Source: an uncultured Clostridia bacterium | GTDB lineage: Bacteria; Bacillota; Clostridia; Christensenellales; Aristaeellaceae | DNA: 12,136 bases | Reading direction: 5' to 3' | Assembly (NCBI GenBank): GCA_904420265.1 | Contig: CAJFUU010000333.1 | Coordinates: 1-12,136, forward strand | Part shown: piece by piece, positions 4,319-12,136 of the stretch | Layout of the letters: each line of letters starts with the position of its first letter | Numbering within the stretch: the first letter of the stretch is position 1 | Translations under genes and position numbers: made by a program | The notes under the pieces: generated by a model | What the model saw: only the letters and a program-made list of their open reading frames with translations | Database searches by the model: none | Told to the model about the DNA's origin: nothing

Positions 4319-7300
4319 ATGAAGGGTTTGGCAGGGTTTTCCAGAACGCTGTATGCGCCCCGCTCGCCCCGGGAGGGCGGCTCCGGCGCGGAACGGGACG
4401 ACGGTTCCCTTGCCCGGCATATGCGCGCGCTGGCGGTACGCCTGCGCGTGAACGGCCATGCGCGCCTCACATGTCCGGCACGCCTGGCGGGAAAAATTCA
4501 GGCGTTGGGACGTGAAGCGGCAAAAACGCTTGCCGAAAGCGCCGCCGCTACGCCTGCGCTGGAAAGGCTTGCGCAGGACGCGCGCATTATGGAGGCCTGC
4601 GCCGCGCAGGCGCATCTGGATGGCGGCGCGCGCCTGCGGGCGGCCGACGGCGTGCCGCGCGTGCTGGCGGCGATGCGCGAAGCGGTGGCCCGCGGCGACG
4701 CGGCCCTGAGCGCGGAGCGGCTGCTCGCGGCCCTGCGCGCCTTTGACGAAGTGCAGGCGTTGAGCATGGCGGAAATGTGGGCCGTGCCCACGGCGCTGCG
4801 GCGCGCGCTGGCCGAGGCCTTCTGCGAAAGCGCCGGCGAGGTGATCCGGCGCGCCCGCGAACGCCGCCAGGCCGAACGCTTTGTCGATGGCGACGGCCGA
4901 ATCTGCGACGCCTCCGCATTTTACGAACGCGCCCTGCAACTGAGCGTGGAACGCGAATTGCCCGCGCTGCGCGAGCGTCTCGAGGGCCGCATCGCCCGCC
5001 TGGGCGAAAGCGGCGAGAAGATGATCCGCCTGGAGCACGAGGCCCAGGCGCTTTTGAGCATGCGTCTGGATAACCTCATCGGCGCCAAGCGCATGCTGGA
5101 CGCGTTGGACTGGCGGGAATGTTTCCGCGCTCTTTCGCGCGCCGAAGCCGAACTATGCGCCGACCCGGATGGGACATATCCGCGCATGGACGAGGCGTCC
5201 CGGGCCGCCGTGCGCGAGCAGGTCAGCCGCATCGCCCGACGCCTGCGTCTCAGCGAACACAGCGTGGCCCGGCAGGCTGTGGAGGCGGCAAAGGAGCAAT
5301 CCGATCAGGCGCGCGGCACGGTGTGCTGGTGGCTTTATGACGACGAGGGACGCGCGGCGCTGGCAAAACGCCTGGGCGCGCGCGGCGGTCTGCCAAGGCT
5401 TGTTCCCGATCCCCGCGGTCGCGGCTTGATTGTGGCGCAGGCGGCTTTGGCCGCGGCGCTGTTTGCCCTTTACGCGCTGCTGGCGCGCAGCCTGTTGGTG
5501 CTGGCGCTGGGCGTGCCGCTTGCCTGGTGCGCGGCGATGCTGCTGGTTGGCCGTGTGGGCACGCGCTTTGTGCGCCCGCGCCGGCTGCTCAAACTCGAGC
5601 TGAACGCCCTCGGCGACGACGAGCGCGTGCTTGTGGCCATGCCGGTGCTGCTCAGTTCTGTAAAGCGCGCCCTCCACCTGTGCGAGGGGCTGGAAACCGC
5701 CGGCTGCCTGGACCACGATGAAAACGTTTCTTATCTTCTGCTGGGCGATTTCCGCGACGGCCCTTCCGAAACGGAAGCCGACGACGCGGAAATCCTTGAC
5801 GCAGTGCGCCGACGCATCCGCGCCATGAACGAGCGCGCCGGCCGGGAAAAATATTTTTATCTGCACCGCCGCCGCACGTTTTACGCGCCCGACAGCCGCT
5901 GGATGGGCCGGGAACGCAAGCGCGGCGCGCTGATGGATTTGAACTGCCTGCTCCTGGGCCGTGCCGGCGCGCAAAACGCCTTCGCGGCCGAGGGCGAAGC
6001 CTGCGCGGCGTTGGCGGGACGCTTTTCCATGGTGCTGACGCTGGATGCGGATACGCGCCTTGCGCCCGGCAGCGTGCATGCCCTGGCCGGGACGCTGCTG
6101 CATCCCGTCAACCGTCCCCGCACGGAAAACGGCGTGCGCCGCGGCTATGCGGTTTTGCAGCCGAACATGGAATTGGCCGCGTCTTCCTGCACGAACGAAT
6201 TTGTACGCCTCTTTGCCGGCCGGGGCGGCATGGACGCCTATCCGGTGACGGTTTCCAACCTCTATCAGGACCTCGCCGGCCAGGGCAGTTTCGGCGGCAA
6301 GGGCATCTATGATGTGCGCGCGTTTATGGAGGCGGTGGAAGGAAAATTGCCCGAGGGGCGTGTGCTCAGCCACGATTTGATCGAAGGCGAGCTGGCCGGC
6401 GCGGCGTTTGTGAGCGATATATCGCTCTACGACGGCTTTCCGGAAACGTTTTCCGCCTGGCTGAAGCGTCTCAACCGCTGGACGCGCGGCGACTGGCAGC
6501 TTCTGCCCTTTCTGTTCCGCCGTGGCCTTTCGGGTCTTTCGCGGCTGAAAATACTCGACAACCTGCTGCGCAGCCTGGCCGCGCCTTCGCTGTTGGCGCT
6601 GCTTTTGCAGGCGATGTGGTTTGATTTGCGCACGGCGTTTGCGCTGGGTGTGCTCTACGCATTTTTGACGCCCATTGCGCACCTGTTCACCGCCGGCGCC
6701 GAAGGCTGGCGGCGGGCAATTATGCAACTGGCGGCCCTGCCTTCCACGGCGGCGGCGCAGTTTGACGCGGTCATGCGCACGCTGTTTCGCCTGGCGTTTA
6801 CCAAAAAACACATGTTGGACTGGGTGACTTCGGCCGATGCCGCCGCCGGCGGTACGCGCGTGGGCACCGCCTGCCGTGTAGGCGCGATTTTGTGCGTGCC
6901 GGGGCTGATGACGGCGGCGTGGATTCCCGCGGCACTGGCGCTGATAGCGTTGTTCATGCTCGCGCCGGGCCTCCTGCGCGATTTGCAGGATACTTCTACC
7001 GACGCGCGCGCGCCGTTGCGTGTGGAGCAGGTCGGCGCGCTTACGCAACTGGCGCGGAGCACCTGGAGCTTTTTTGAAACCTATGTCACCGCGCGCGAGA
7101 ACCATTTGCCGCCGGACAACGTGCAAATCGACCCGGCCGTGGGCGTAGCGCGGCGCACGTCGCCCACCAACGTCGGCTTGTATCTGGTTTCCTGCCTCTC
7201 GGCGCGGGCGTTGGGCTTCGTGAGCGATGCGGAGATGCTCGCGCGCCTGCGCGATACCGTTTCCACGCTGGAACGCATGGAAACCTGGCATGGCCATCTC

Positions 7301-10300
7301 TACAACTGGTATGACATCGACACGCTGCGTCCTTTGCGGCCGCGGTACGTCTCTTCCGTAGACAGCGGCAACCTCGCCGCCGGATTGCTGACCTGCGCCG
7401 CCGCCGTCGATTCCCTGGACGCGCCTTTGGCCGCGCGCCTGCGCGCCCTGGCGCAGGGTATGGACTTTAAGCGCCTGTTCGATTCCGGCCGCAAGCTGTT
7501 TTTGATTGGCGCAGATGTGGAAAATGGACGCATGAGCGCTTCGCACTACGACCTGTTGGCCTCGGAATCGCGTATTTTGAGCTACGTGGCCATGATGCTT
7601 GGGCAGGCGGAGGCGGAGCACTTCAAGCGCCTCTCCCGCCCCGTTGTGCGCGTGGATAAAGGGCAGGCGCTCGTCTCCTGGAGCGGCACCATGTTTGAAT
7701 ACCTGATGCCGGAAATTTTCATGCGCTCGCGGCCGGGCACCCTGCTATACGAAACCAATCGCGCTGTAACGCGCCTGCAAAGGCGGTTGGGGGTCGCCCT
7801 GGAACGGCCCTGGGGCGTGAGCGAATCCGGCTATTACGCCTTTGACATGCATCTGAATTACCAGTATCGCGCTTTTGGCCTGCGCGAAGTGGCGCTGGGC
7901 GGTGGCGCGCGTGAAAGCGTGGTCGCGCCCTATGCCTCCGTACTGGCGGTAAGCGTCTGTCCGGACAAGGCGGCCGACAACGTGCTGGTCATGCGCAAGT
8001 TGGGCTGGATGGGAGAACATGGCTTTTTCGAGGCCGCGGATTACAGCGGCACGCGCCGGGGCGAAGCGCCGAAACTGGTGAAAAGCTATATGTCCCACCA
8101 CCAGGGCATGGCGCTGGCGGCGTTGGCAAACACGCTGGCGGACGACGCCGTTTCGCGCTGCTTTGAGGCGATTCCCGAGGCCCGGGCGCTTTCCATCCTC
8201 CTGGAAGAGAAGCCCGCGGCGCGCGTGCGTCTGCGCCGGCGGCGCGAACAGGTGGCCCCGGACGCCGGCCGGCGCGGCGAGGAACGCTTCTTCCGCCCCT
8301 GTCGCATGGAAAACCGCCTGATAGACGCGCATATGCTCTCCGGCGCGGGCGCAACGGCGCTGGTCAGCGCGCGCGGCTGCCGCCTGCTTATGCGCGGCGG
8401 CGTGTTGGCCAACCGCTTCTTTGGCGATTTGCTGGATACGCGCGGCGATATTCGCCTCACAGCCCGTGACGCACACGGCGGCGAAGCGAACCTGTGCGCC
8501 GGCACGGCACGCTTTGACGCGGGCTGTGCGCAGTATGAAAGCGATTTGGGCGGCGTGCAGGCCTCCGTTACGGTGTCTCTCTCGCCCGAGGATGGCGCGC
8601 TGTTTCACAAGCTGCATATCAAAAACGCCGGCATGACGGCGCGGGAGATTGAAGTCACCCTGTCCTTCCCGGTGGCGCTGTGCGCGCGGGACGACTGCTG
8701 GGCCCACCCCGCGTTTCAAAACCTGTTTGTCTCCTGCGAACGGCCTCTGCCCGGCGCGCTTGTGTTCTCGCGCCGGCCGGGCGGACCGGGGCAGTGCCCC
8801 TATGCGTTGGCGGTGCTGGTTTCGGGCGCGGAAGAGACGCAGTGGGAGAGCGACCGCGCCCGCTTTGAAGACCGCAACGGCCGCAGCGCTCGCGCGCTTT
8901 CGAGCACGTTGGGTTGCACGCTCGACCCTTGCGCGGCGTTGCGCGCCCGGGTGCGCCTGCAGGCGGGGGAGAAGCGGGAAATGCACTTTGCCACGGCGCT
9001 GCTTGAGCCCGAAGCGGTTCCCGCCTGGCTGGAGCGCAACGCCTCCGAGGCCGCGCCGGCGCGCGCCCGCCAGCTTGCCGCTACGCAAACGCGCGCCATG
9101 TTGGGTTTCGTCGGCCTGAGCGCGGAGGGCTATCACCTGCTGTGCCGCGCCAGCGCGCTGCTGCTGGATGCGCGCCTTGCGCCGTCCACGGCTGTTTCGC
9201 CTCCGGACGCTTCCGGAGGCCGCGCCGAATTGTGGGCGCTGGGCGTCTCCGGCGACCGGCCGGTCATTGCCGCCGCCGTTTGCGACCGCACCCGTCTGCC
9301 GCTGGCCCGCGAGGCCCTGCGGGCGCACGATTTCTACCGCACCATGGGCCTGGTGTGCGATTTGGTGCTCATCAACGATTATGGAAACGACTATGAACAG
9401 CCCGTGCGCGACGCACTCAAGGACATGATCGCCGCTTCGCATCTGCGCGAAATGAGCGACGTGCCCGGCGGTGTGCGCTTGCTTGACGGCGCTCAAATCA
9501 CGTCCGCCCAGAGGCAAACCCTGCGCCTTGTATCGGCGCTGTATTTTGAGGGCGTCTCCGGCTTCCAAACGCAACTGCGCGAGCAACTTACGGCGCTGGA
9601 ATTTGGCGGTCGGGCCTGTTACCATGAAATGGCGGCCCGCTCGTTCCGCTTGCCGCCGCTGCGGCGCGAATTTTACAACGGCTATGGCGGTTTTGCGCAA
9701 GAGGGATATGTCATCGACGCCGCCGTTCCCACGCCCGCCGCCTGGTCCAACGTGCTGGCCGGGGAGAACTTCGGCGCGCTGGTCACGGAGCGCGGCGGCG
9801 GTTTCCTCTTCGGCAAAAACAGCCGCGAGGAACGGTTGACCCCATTTGGCAACGACCCGCTGCGCGAGGGCTGGGGCCTGATGCTTTATCTCGCCGACGA
9901 GCGGCGCGGCGTCTATGCGCGGCTCTTGCCCGGCGAGGCGGCTTTTACGCCCTTCCGCACCGCGCATACGCCCGCGCATACGCGCTTTGAAAGCGGCGCG
10001 GACGGCGTGCGCTTTGCAACCGCGCTTTACGTCCGCCCGGATGCGGACGCCCTGGGCATAGAAATCCGCGTCCAAAACACAGCCGGCAAGGCCTGCGAAT
10101 ATGCCGTTACCGCTTTTATAGACTGGGTGATGGGCGTAGACGCGCGCGACGCGGCCTTCCTGCGCGCCTGGAATGAAGACGGCGTATGCCTTGCGCGCGG
10201 CGCGGCGGCGGGCATGGGTTATCTGGCCGCGCTCAACGCCCCGGCAGAGGCGGGCGCGGAGCGCGCGGCCTTCCTTGGCCACGGCGGCGTGTTCAAGCCG

Positions 10301-12016
10301 GACGGCCTGTTTGAGCGGCGCGGCGGCAAGGGCGGTTGGGCGCTCAAGGCTCGCCTGTCCCTGCGCCCGGGCGAGGAGCGAACGCTTGCCTTCGCCGTAG
10401 GCCGCTCCGACGACCGCGCCGGGGCCCTGCGGACGGTTCAGGCCCTGCGCGAGCGCCCTCTCGCCCTGGAAGAAGTACAGGCCGCCTGGCGGAAGCGCCT
10501 TGCCGGGCTGACAATCCGGACGGGCGACGCGGCGCTTGACCGCATCTTCCCCATGCTGATCAAGCAGGCGCTCGACGGCCGCGTTCGCGCCCGGGCAGGG
10601 CTGTATCAGGCGGGCGGCGCCTACGGCTTCCGCGACCAGTTGCAGGACATGCTCTTCCTGATGCACTACGAACCGGCCCGCGCCCGCGAGCACATTCTCC
10701 GCGCCGCGGCGCGGCAGTTCGAGGCGGGCGACGTGATGCACTGGTGGCACATGCCCTACATGGGCGTGCGCACGCACATTTCCGACGACCGGCTGTTTTT
10801 GCCCTTCGTGACGGCGGCCTACGTGGGCCTTACCGGAGACAGGAGCGTTCTGTTTGAGAGCGTTCCCTATCTGCGAAACGTGGAAATTCCCGAGGGCGCG
10901 GAGGATTGGTACGGCGCGGGCGAGGTTTCTGCCGAAACCGGCACCATGCACGATCACTGCATGCGCGCTTTCCATCGGAGCGCTTCGCTGACGGGAGAGC
11001 ATGGCCTGGCGCTGATGGGCAGCGGCGACTGGAACGACAGCATGAACCGTGTCGGCGCGCGGGGAAAAGGCGAGAGCGTGTGGCTTTCGGAATTTCTCTG
11101 CGTAGCGGCGGAACGCTATGCCGAAGTGGCGCCGGACGAGGCCGACCGCGCCTGGCTCAACGCGCTCTCGGCGCAGATGAAGGCCGCCGTAGAGGAATTT
11201 GGCTGGGACGGCGCCTGGTATCTGCGCGCTTATACAGACGAGGGCAGGACGCTGGGCAGCGCTTCCGGGCAGGCCTGCCGCATCGACGCGCTTTCACAGG
11301 CCTGGGCCGCGCTGGCGGGGCTGGAGGAAACGCGCGTGCGCCGCGCCCTGGACGCCGCCTGGGAAAACCTCGTCGATGAAGAACACGGCGTAGCCAAGCT
11401 GCTTACGCCGCCGTTTGACGGCGGGGAGATCGACCCGGGTTATATCCGCGCCTATCCGCCCGGCGTGCGCGAAAACGGCGGGCAATATACGCACGGCGCC
11501 TGCTGGCTGCTGCTTGCCTATATTCGCACGGGGCAGGGCCGCCGCGCCCATCGGCTTTTGCGGCTTCTCAACCCCGTCAACCATGCGCGCACGCGCCGCG
11601 AGGCGGACGTGTATCGCGTCGAGCCGTATGTGATCGCCGCAGACGTCTACGGCGAGCCTCCGCATGCCGGCCGGGGCGGCTGGACATGGTACACCGGCGC
11701 GGCAAGCTGGTACGCGCTGTGCATGTTGGCGCTGCTGGGTTATGAGCGGCATGGAGACGAGGTGCGCCTGAACGCCCTGCTGGGCGATTGGCCCGAAGCG
11801 GAAGCGCGCCTGCAATTCGGGGGCAGCGAATACCGCCTGCTCTGCCGCGCAGACGCGCGCGCGGTCACGCTTGACGGCGTGCCGGTACTGGGCGACTTTG
11901 TGCGCCTGCAGGATGACGGCGCGCGCCACGAGGCCGTGTTCCCGCCGCGCGATGAGGCGGCGTCCGCGCCGGACTATGCCGCAAATGATAACATTCCTAA
12001 CACATTCTTTCGTTGA
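4319..12016 (+). CDS. ndvB: Cyclic beta-1,2-glucan synthase, GT84-GH189-like-GH94 (NdvB/ChvB/Cgs family)
   Basis: The 2565-residue product is slightly shorter than the roughly 2800-2900 residues of proteobacterial NdvB/ChvB/Cgs. This family makes beta-1,2-glucan from UDP-glucose at the inner membrane; GT84 elongates, the central domain cyclises, and GH94 phosphorolysis trims chain length. Residues 1-366 are a cytoplasmic N-terminus. Hydrophobic segments lie at about 369-411, 744-788 and 853-885. The GT84 core has DADT (D576, D578), GQGSFGGKGIYDVRAF, SHDLIEGELAG and RLNRWTRGDWQLLP (R717-W721). The central PF10091/GH189-like region (about 920-1300) has NWYDIDTLRPL, WSGTMFEYLMPE (E1127), GVSESGYYAFD (E1169) and SYMSHHQGMAL. 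Beta-sandwich and linker regions follow (about 1330-1780). The GH94 part has its own sandwich (about 1786-2054), an (alpha/alpha)6 barrel with YGFRDQLQD (from 2102), HWWH, GSGDWNDSMN (D2237/D2240, containing the general acid), ENGGQYTHGACW and TWYTGAASW, then a C-terminal beta domain. All key motifs are intact and no frameshift is seen. A linear beta-1,2-glucan product cannot be excluded. Confidence 0.93.
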   Translation: MKGLAGFSRTLYAPRSPREGGSGAERDDGSLARHMRALAVRLRVNGHARLTCPARLAGKIQALGREAAKTLAESAAATPALERLAQDARIMEACAAQAHLDGGARLRAADGVPRVLAAMREAVARGDAALSAERLLAALRAFDEVQALSMAEMWAVPTALRRALAEAFCESAGEVIRRARERRQAERFVDGDGRICDASAFYERALQLSVERELPALRERLEGRIARLGESGEKMIRLEHEAQALLSMRLDNLIGAKRMLDALDWRECFRALSRAEAELCADPDGTYPRMDEASRAAVREQVSRIARRLRLSEHSVARQAVEAAKEQSDQARGTVCWWLYDDEGRAALAKRLGARGGLPRLVPDPRGRGLIVAQAALAAALFALYALLARSLLVLALGVPLAWCAAMLLVGRVGTRFVRPRRLLKLELNALGDDERVLVAMPVLLSSVKRALHLCEGLETAGCLDHDENVSYLLLGDFRDGPSETEADDAEILDAVRRRIRAMNERAGREKYFYLHRRRTFYAPDSRWMGRERKRGALMDLNCLLLGRAGAQNAFAAEGEACAALAGRFSMVLTLDADTRLAPGSVHALAGTLLHPVNRPRTENGVRRGYAVLQPNMELAASSCTNEFVRLFAGRGGMDAYPVTVSNLYQDLAGQGSFGGKGIYDVRAFMEAVEGKLPEGRVLSHDLIEGELAGAAFVSDISLYDGFPETFSAWLKRLNRWTRGDWQLLPFLFRRGLSGLSRLKILDNLLRSLAAPSLLALLLQAMWFDLRTAFALGVLYAFLTPIAHLFTAGAEGWRRAIMQLAALPSTAAAQFDAVMRTLFRLAFTKKHMLDWVTSADAAAGGTRVGTACRVGAILCVPGLMTAAWIPAALALIALFMLAPGLLRDLQDTSTDARAPLRVEQVGALTQLARSTWSFFETYVTARENHLPPDNVQIDPAVGVARRTSPTNVGLYLVSCLSARALGFVSDAEMLARLRDTVSTLERMETWHGHLYNWYDIDTLRPLRPRYVSSVDSGNLAAGLLTCAAAVDSLDAPLAARLRALAQGMDFKRLFDSGRKLFLIGADVENGRMSASHYDLLASESRILSYVAMMLGQAEAEHFKRLSRPVVRVDKGQALVSWSGTMFEYLMPEIFMRSRPGTLLYETNRAVTRLQRRLGVALERPWGVSESGYYAFDMHLNYQYRAFGLREVALGGGARESVVAPYASVLAVSVCPDKAADNVLVMRKLGWMGEHGFFEAADYSGTRRGEAPKLVKSYMSHHQGMALAALANTLADDAVSRCFEAIPEARALSILLEEKPAARVRLRRRREQVAPDAGRRGEERFFRPCRMENRLIDAHMLSGAGATALVSARGCRLLMRGGVLANRFFGDLLDTRGDIRLTARDAHGGEANLCAGTARFDAGCAQYESDLGGVQASVTVSLSPEDGALFHKLHIKNAGMTAREIEVTLSFPVALCARDDCWAHPAFQNLFVSCERPLPGALVFSRRPGGPGQCPYALAVLVSGAEETQWESDRARFEDRNGRSARALSSTLGCTLDPCAALRARVRLQAGEKREMHFATALLEPEAVPAWLERNASEAAPARARQLAATQTRAMLGFVGLSAEGYHLLCRASALLLDARLAPSTAVSPPDASGGRAELWALGVSGDRPVIAAAVCDRTRLPLAREALRAHDFYRTMGLVCDLVLINDYGNDYEQPVRDALKDMIAASHLREMSDVPGGVRLLDGAQITSAQRQTLRLVSALYFEGVSGFQTQLREQLTALEFGGRACYHEMAARSFRLPPLRREFYNGYGGFAQEGYVIDAAVPTPAAWSNVLAGENFGALVTERGGGFLFGKNSREERLTPFGNDPLREGWGLMLYLADERRGVYARLLPGEAAFTPFRTAHTPAHTRFESGADGVRFATALYVRPDADALGIEIRVQNTAGKACEYAVTAFIDWVMGVDARDAAFLRAWNEDGVCLARGAAAGMGYLAALNAPAEAGAERAAFLGHGGVFKPDGLFERRGGKGGWALKARLSLRPGEERTLAFAVGRSDDRAGALRTVQALRERPLALEEVQAAWRKRLAGLTIRTGDAALDRIFPMLIKQALDGRVRARAGLYQAGGAYGFRDQLQDMLFLMHYEPARAREHILRAAARQFEAGDVMHWWHMPYMGVRTHISDDRLFLPFVTAAYVGLTGDRSVLFESVPYLRNVEIPEGAEDWYGAGEVSAETGTMHDHCMRAFHRSASLTGEHGLALMGSGDWNDSMNRVGARGKGESVWLSEFLCVAAERYAEVAPDEADRAWLNALSAQMKAAVEEFGWDGAWYLRAYTDEGRTLGSASGQACRIDALSQAWAALAGLEETRVRRALDAAWENLVDEEHGVAKLLTPPFDGGEIDPGYIRAYPPGVRENGGQYTHGACWLLLAYIRTGQGRRAHRLLRLLNPVNHARTRREADVYRVEPYVIAADVYGEPPHAGRGGWTWYTGAASWYALCMLALLGYERHGDEVRLNALLGDWPEAEARLQFGGSEYRLLCRADARAVTLDGVPVLGDFVRLQDDGARHEAVFPPRDEAASAPDYAANDNIPNTFFR

Positions 12017-12041
12017 CGCGGCCCTGAAAACGTGCTATGAT
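12013..12041 (+). promoter_or_regulatory. Strong sigma-70-type promoter overlapping the synthase stop codon
   Basis: TTGACG (12013-12018), a 17-bp spacer and TATGAT (12036-12041) give a near-consensus promoter. The -35 box contains the TGA stop (12014-12016) of the upstream gene. Transcription should start at about 12048, leaving a leader of roughly 23 nt. No terminator is visible between the two genes, so readthrough from the synthase may add to this. Confidence 0.8.
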
Positions 12042-12057
12042 AAATACGAAAATTGCC

Positions 12058-12063
12058 AGGAGG
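12058..12063 (+). promoter_or_regulatory. Ribosome binding site of the last gene
   Basis: AGGAGG lies 7 nt before the ATG at 12071, an ideal arrangement that supports the partial gene as real. Confidence 0.85.
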
Positions 12064-12070
12064 CTTTGAA

Positions 12071-12136
12071 ATGACCGCCAATACCTTTTCGCGCGAGGCT
12101 TACTTTTACTTTAGCTTTATCGGCTCGGTCGATAAG
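12071..12136 (+). CDS. Start of an unidentified gene (3' end outside window)
   Basis: Only 22 codons are visible, beginning MTANTFSREA and then rich in aromatic residues (YFYFSF). The frame stays open to the window edge. An excellent promoter and ribosome binding site precede it, so it is very probably expressed as its own transcription unit. Too little sequence is present to name a family, and I do not recognise the N-terminus. Confidence 0.75.
   Translation, partial: MTANTFSREAYFYFSFIGSVDK

Noticed and set aside
6467..6481. Arg instead of Gln in the QxxRW-like motif of the transferase (RLNRW)
   Set aside because: As far as I recall, GT84 members have Arg here within an RWxRGDWQL context, so this looks normal for the family rather than a defect.
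7745..11002. Very long antisense open frame (1085 codons) opposite the synthase, and another at 5153-7621
   Set aside because: Both lie wholly opposite a gene with intact catalytic motifs. GC-rich codon use removes stops from the opposite strand; the translations are Ala/Arg/Gln/His-rich with no domain and no credible start signals.

Overview
The window looks like chromosomal DNA of a GC-rich member of the Clostridia, probably gut-associated (Christensenellales/Oscillospirales-like). Three observations point there: strong GC-rich codon use in the long genes, AGGAGG-type ribosome binding sites 5-10 nt from ATG, and a secreted-type protein built of His/Cys-rich repeats of a kind I associate with gut Firmicutes surface proteins. 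The lineage is an inference from style, not from a marker gene.

Layout, all on the + strand. (1) 3-1568 is the 3' part of a large repeat protein. About five units of 70-73 residues each carry a CxxC pair and an HTYxDGxCxxCxxxCxH box, followed by a non-repetitive acidic C-terminal domain. A perfect 9-bp terminator hairpin follows at 1586-1616. (2) 1617-3006 is about 1.4 kb with no convincing gene. It is visibly more AT-rich than its surroundings and full of short repeats, palindromes and competing hairpins, plus a few small ORFs with good ribosome binding sites. (3) 3007-3939 encodes a DUF3810-type membrane protein with an HELMH zinc-protease motif, with its own promoter at 2956-2984. (4) 3940-4318 is a 380-nt gap holding a long imperfect hairpin (4086-4142) whose right arm can also pair with a third arm downstream. 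(5) 4319-12016 encodes an intact 2565-residue cyclic beta-1,2-glucan synthase (NdvB/ChvB/Cgs family): cytoplasmic N-terminus, GT84 transferase with membrane segments, central PF10091/GH189-like domain, and a GH94 phosphorylase-type C-terminus. (6) A sigma-70-type promoter whose -35 box overlaps the synthase stop codon drives a new gene beginning at 12071, cut by the window edge.

The common theme is the cell surface: a probable exported repeat protein, a membrane metalloprotease-like protein and a membrane synthase of cyclic or linear beta-1,2-glucan. The genes do not form a tight operon. Gene 1 is closed by a terminator, and the DUF3810 gene and the last gene have recognisable promoters. No glucan exporter (NdvA/ChvA-type ABC protein) is visible in the window. 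The parts I cannot explain are the structured, repeat-rich intergenic DNA at 1617-3006 and the hairpin upstream of the synthase.
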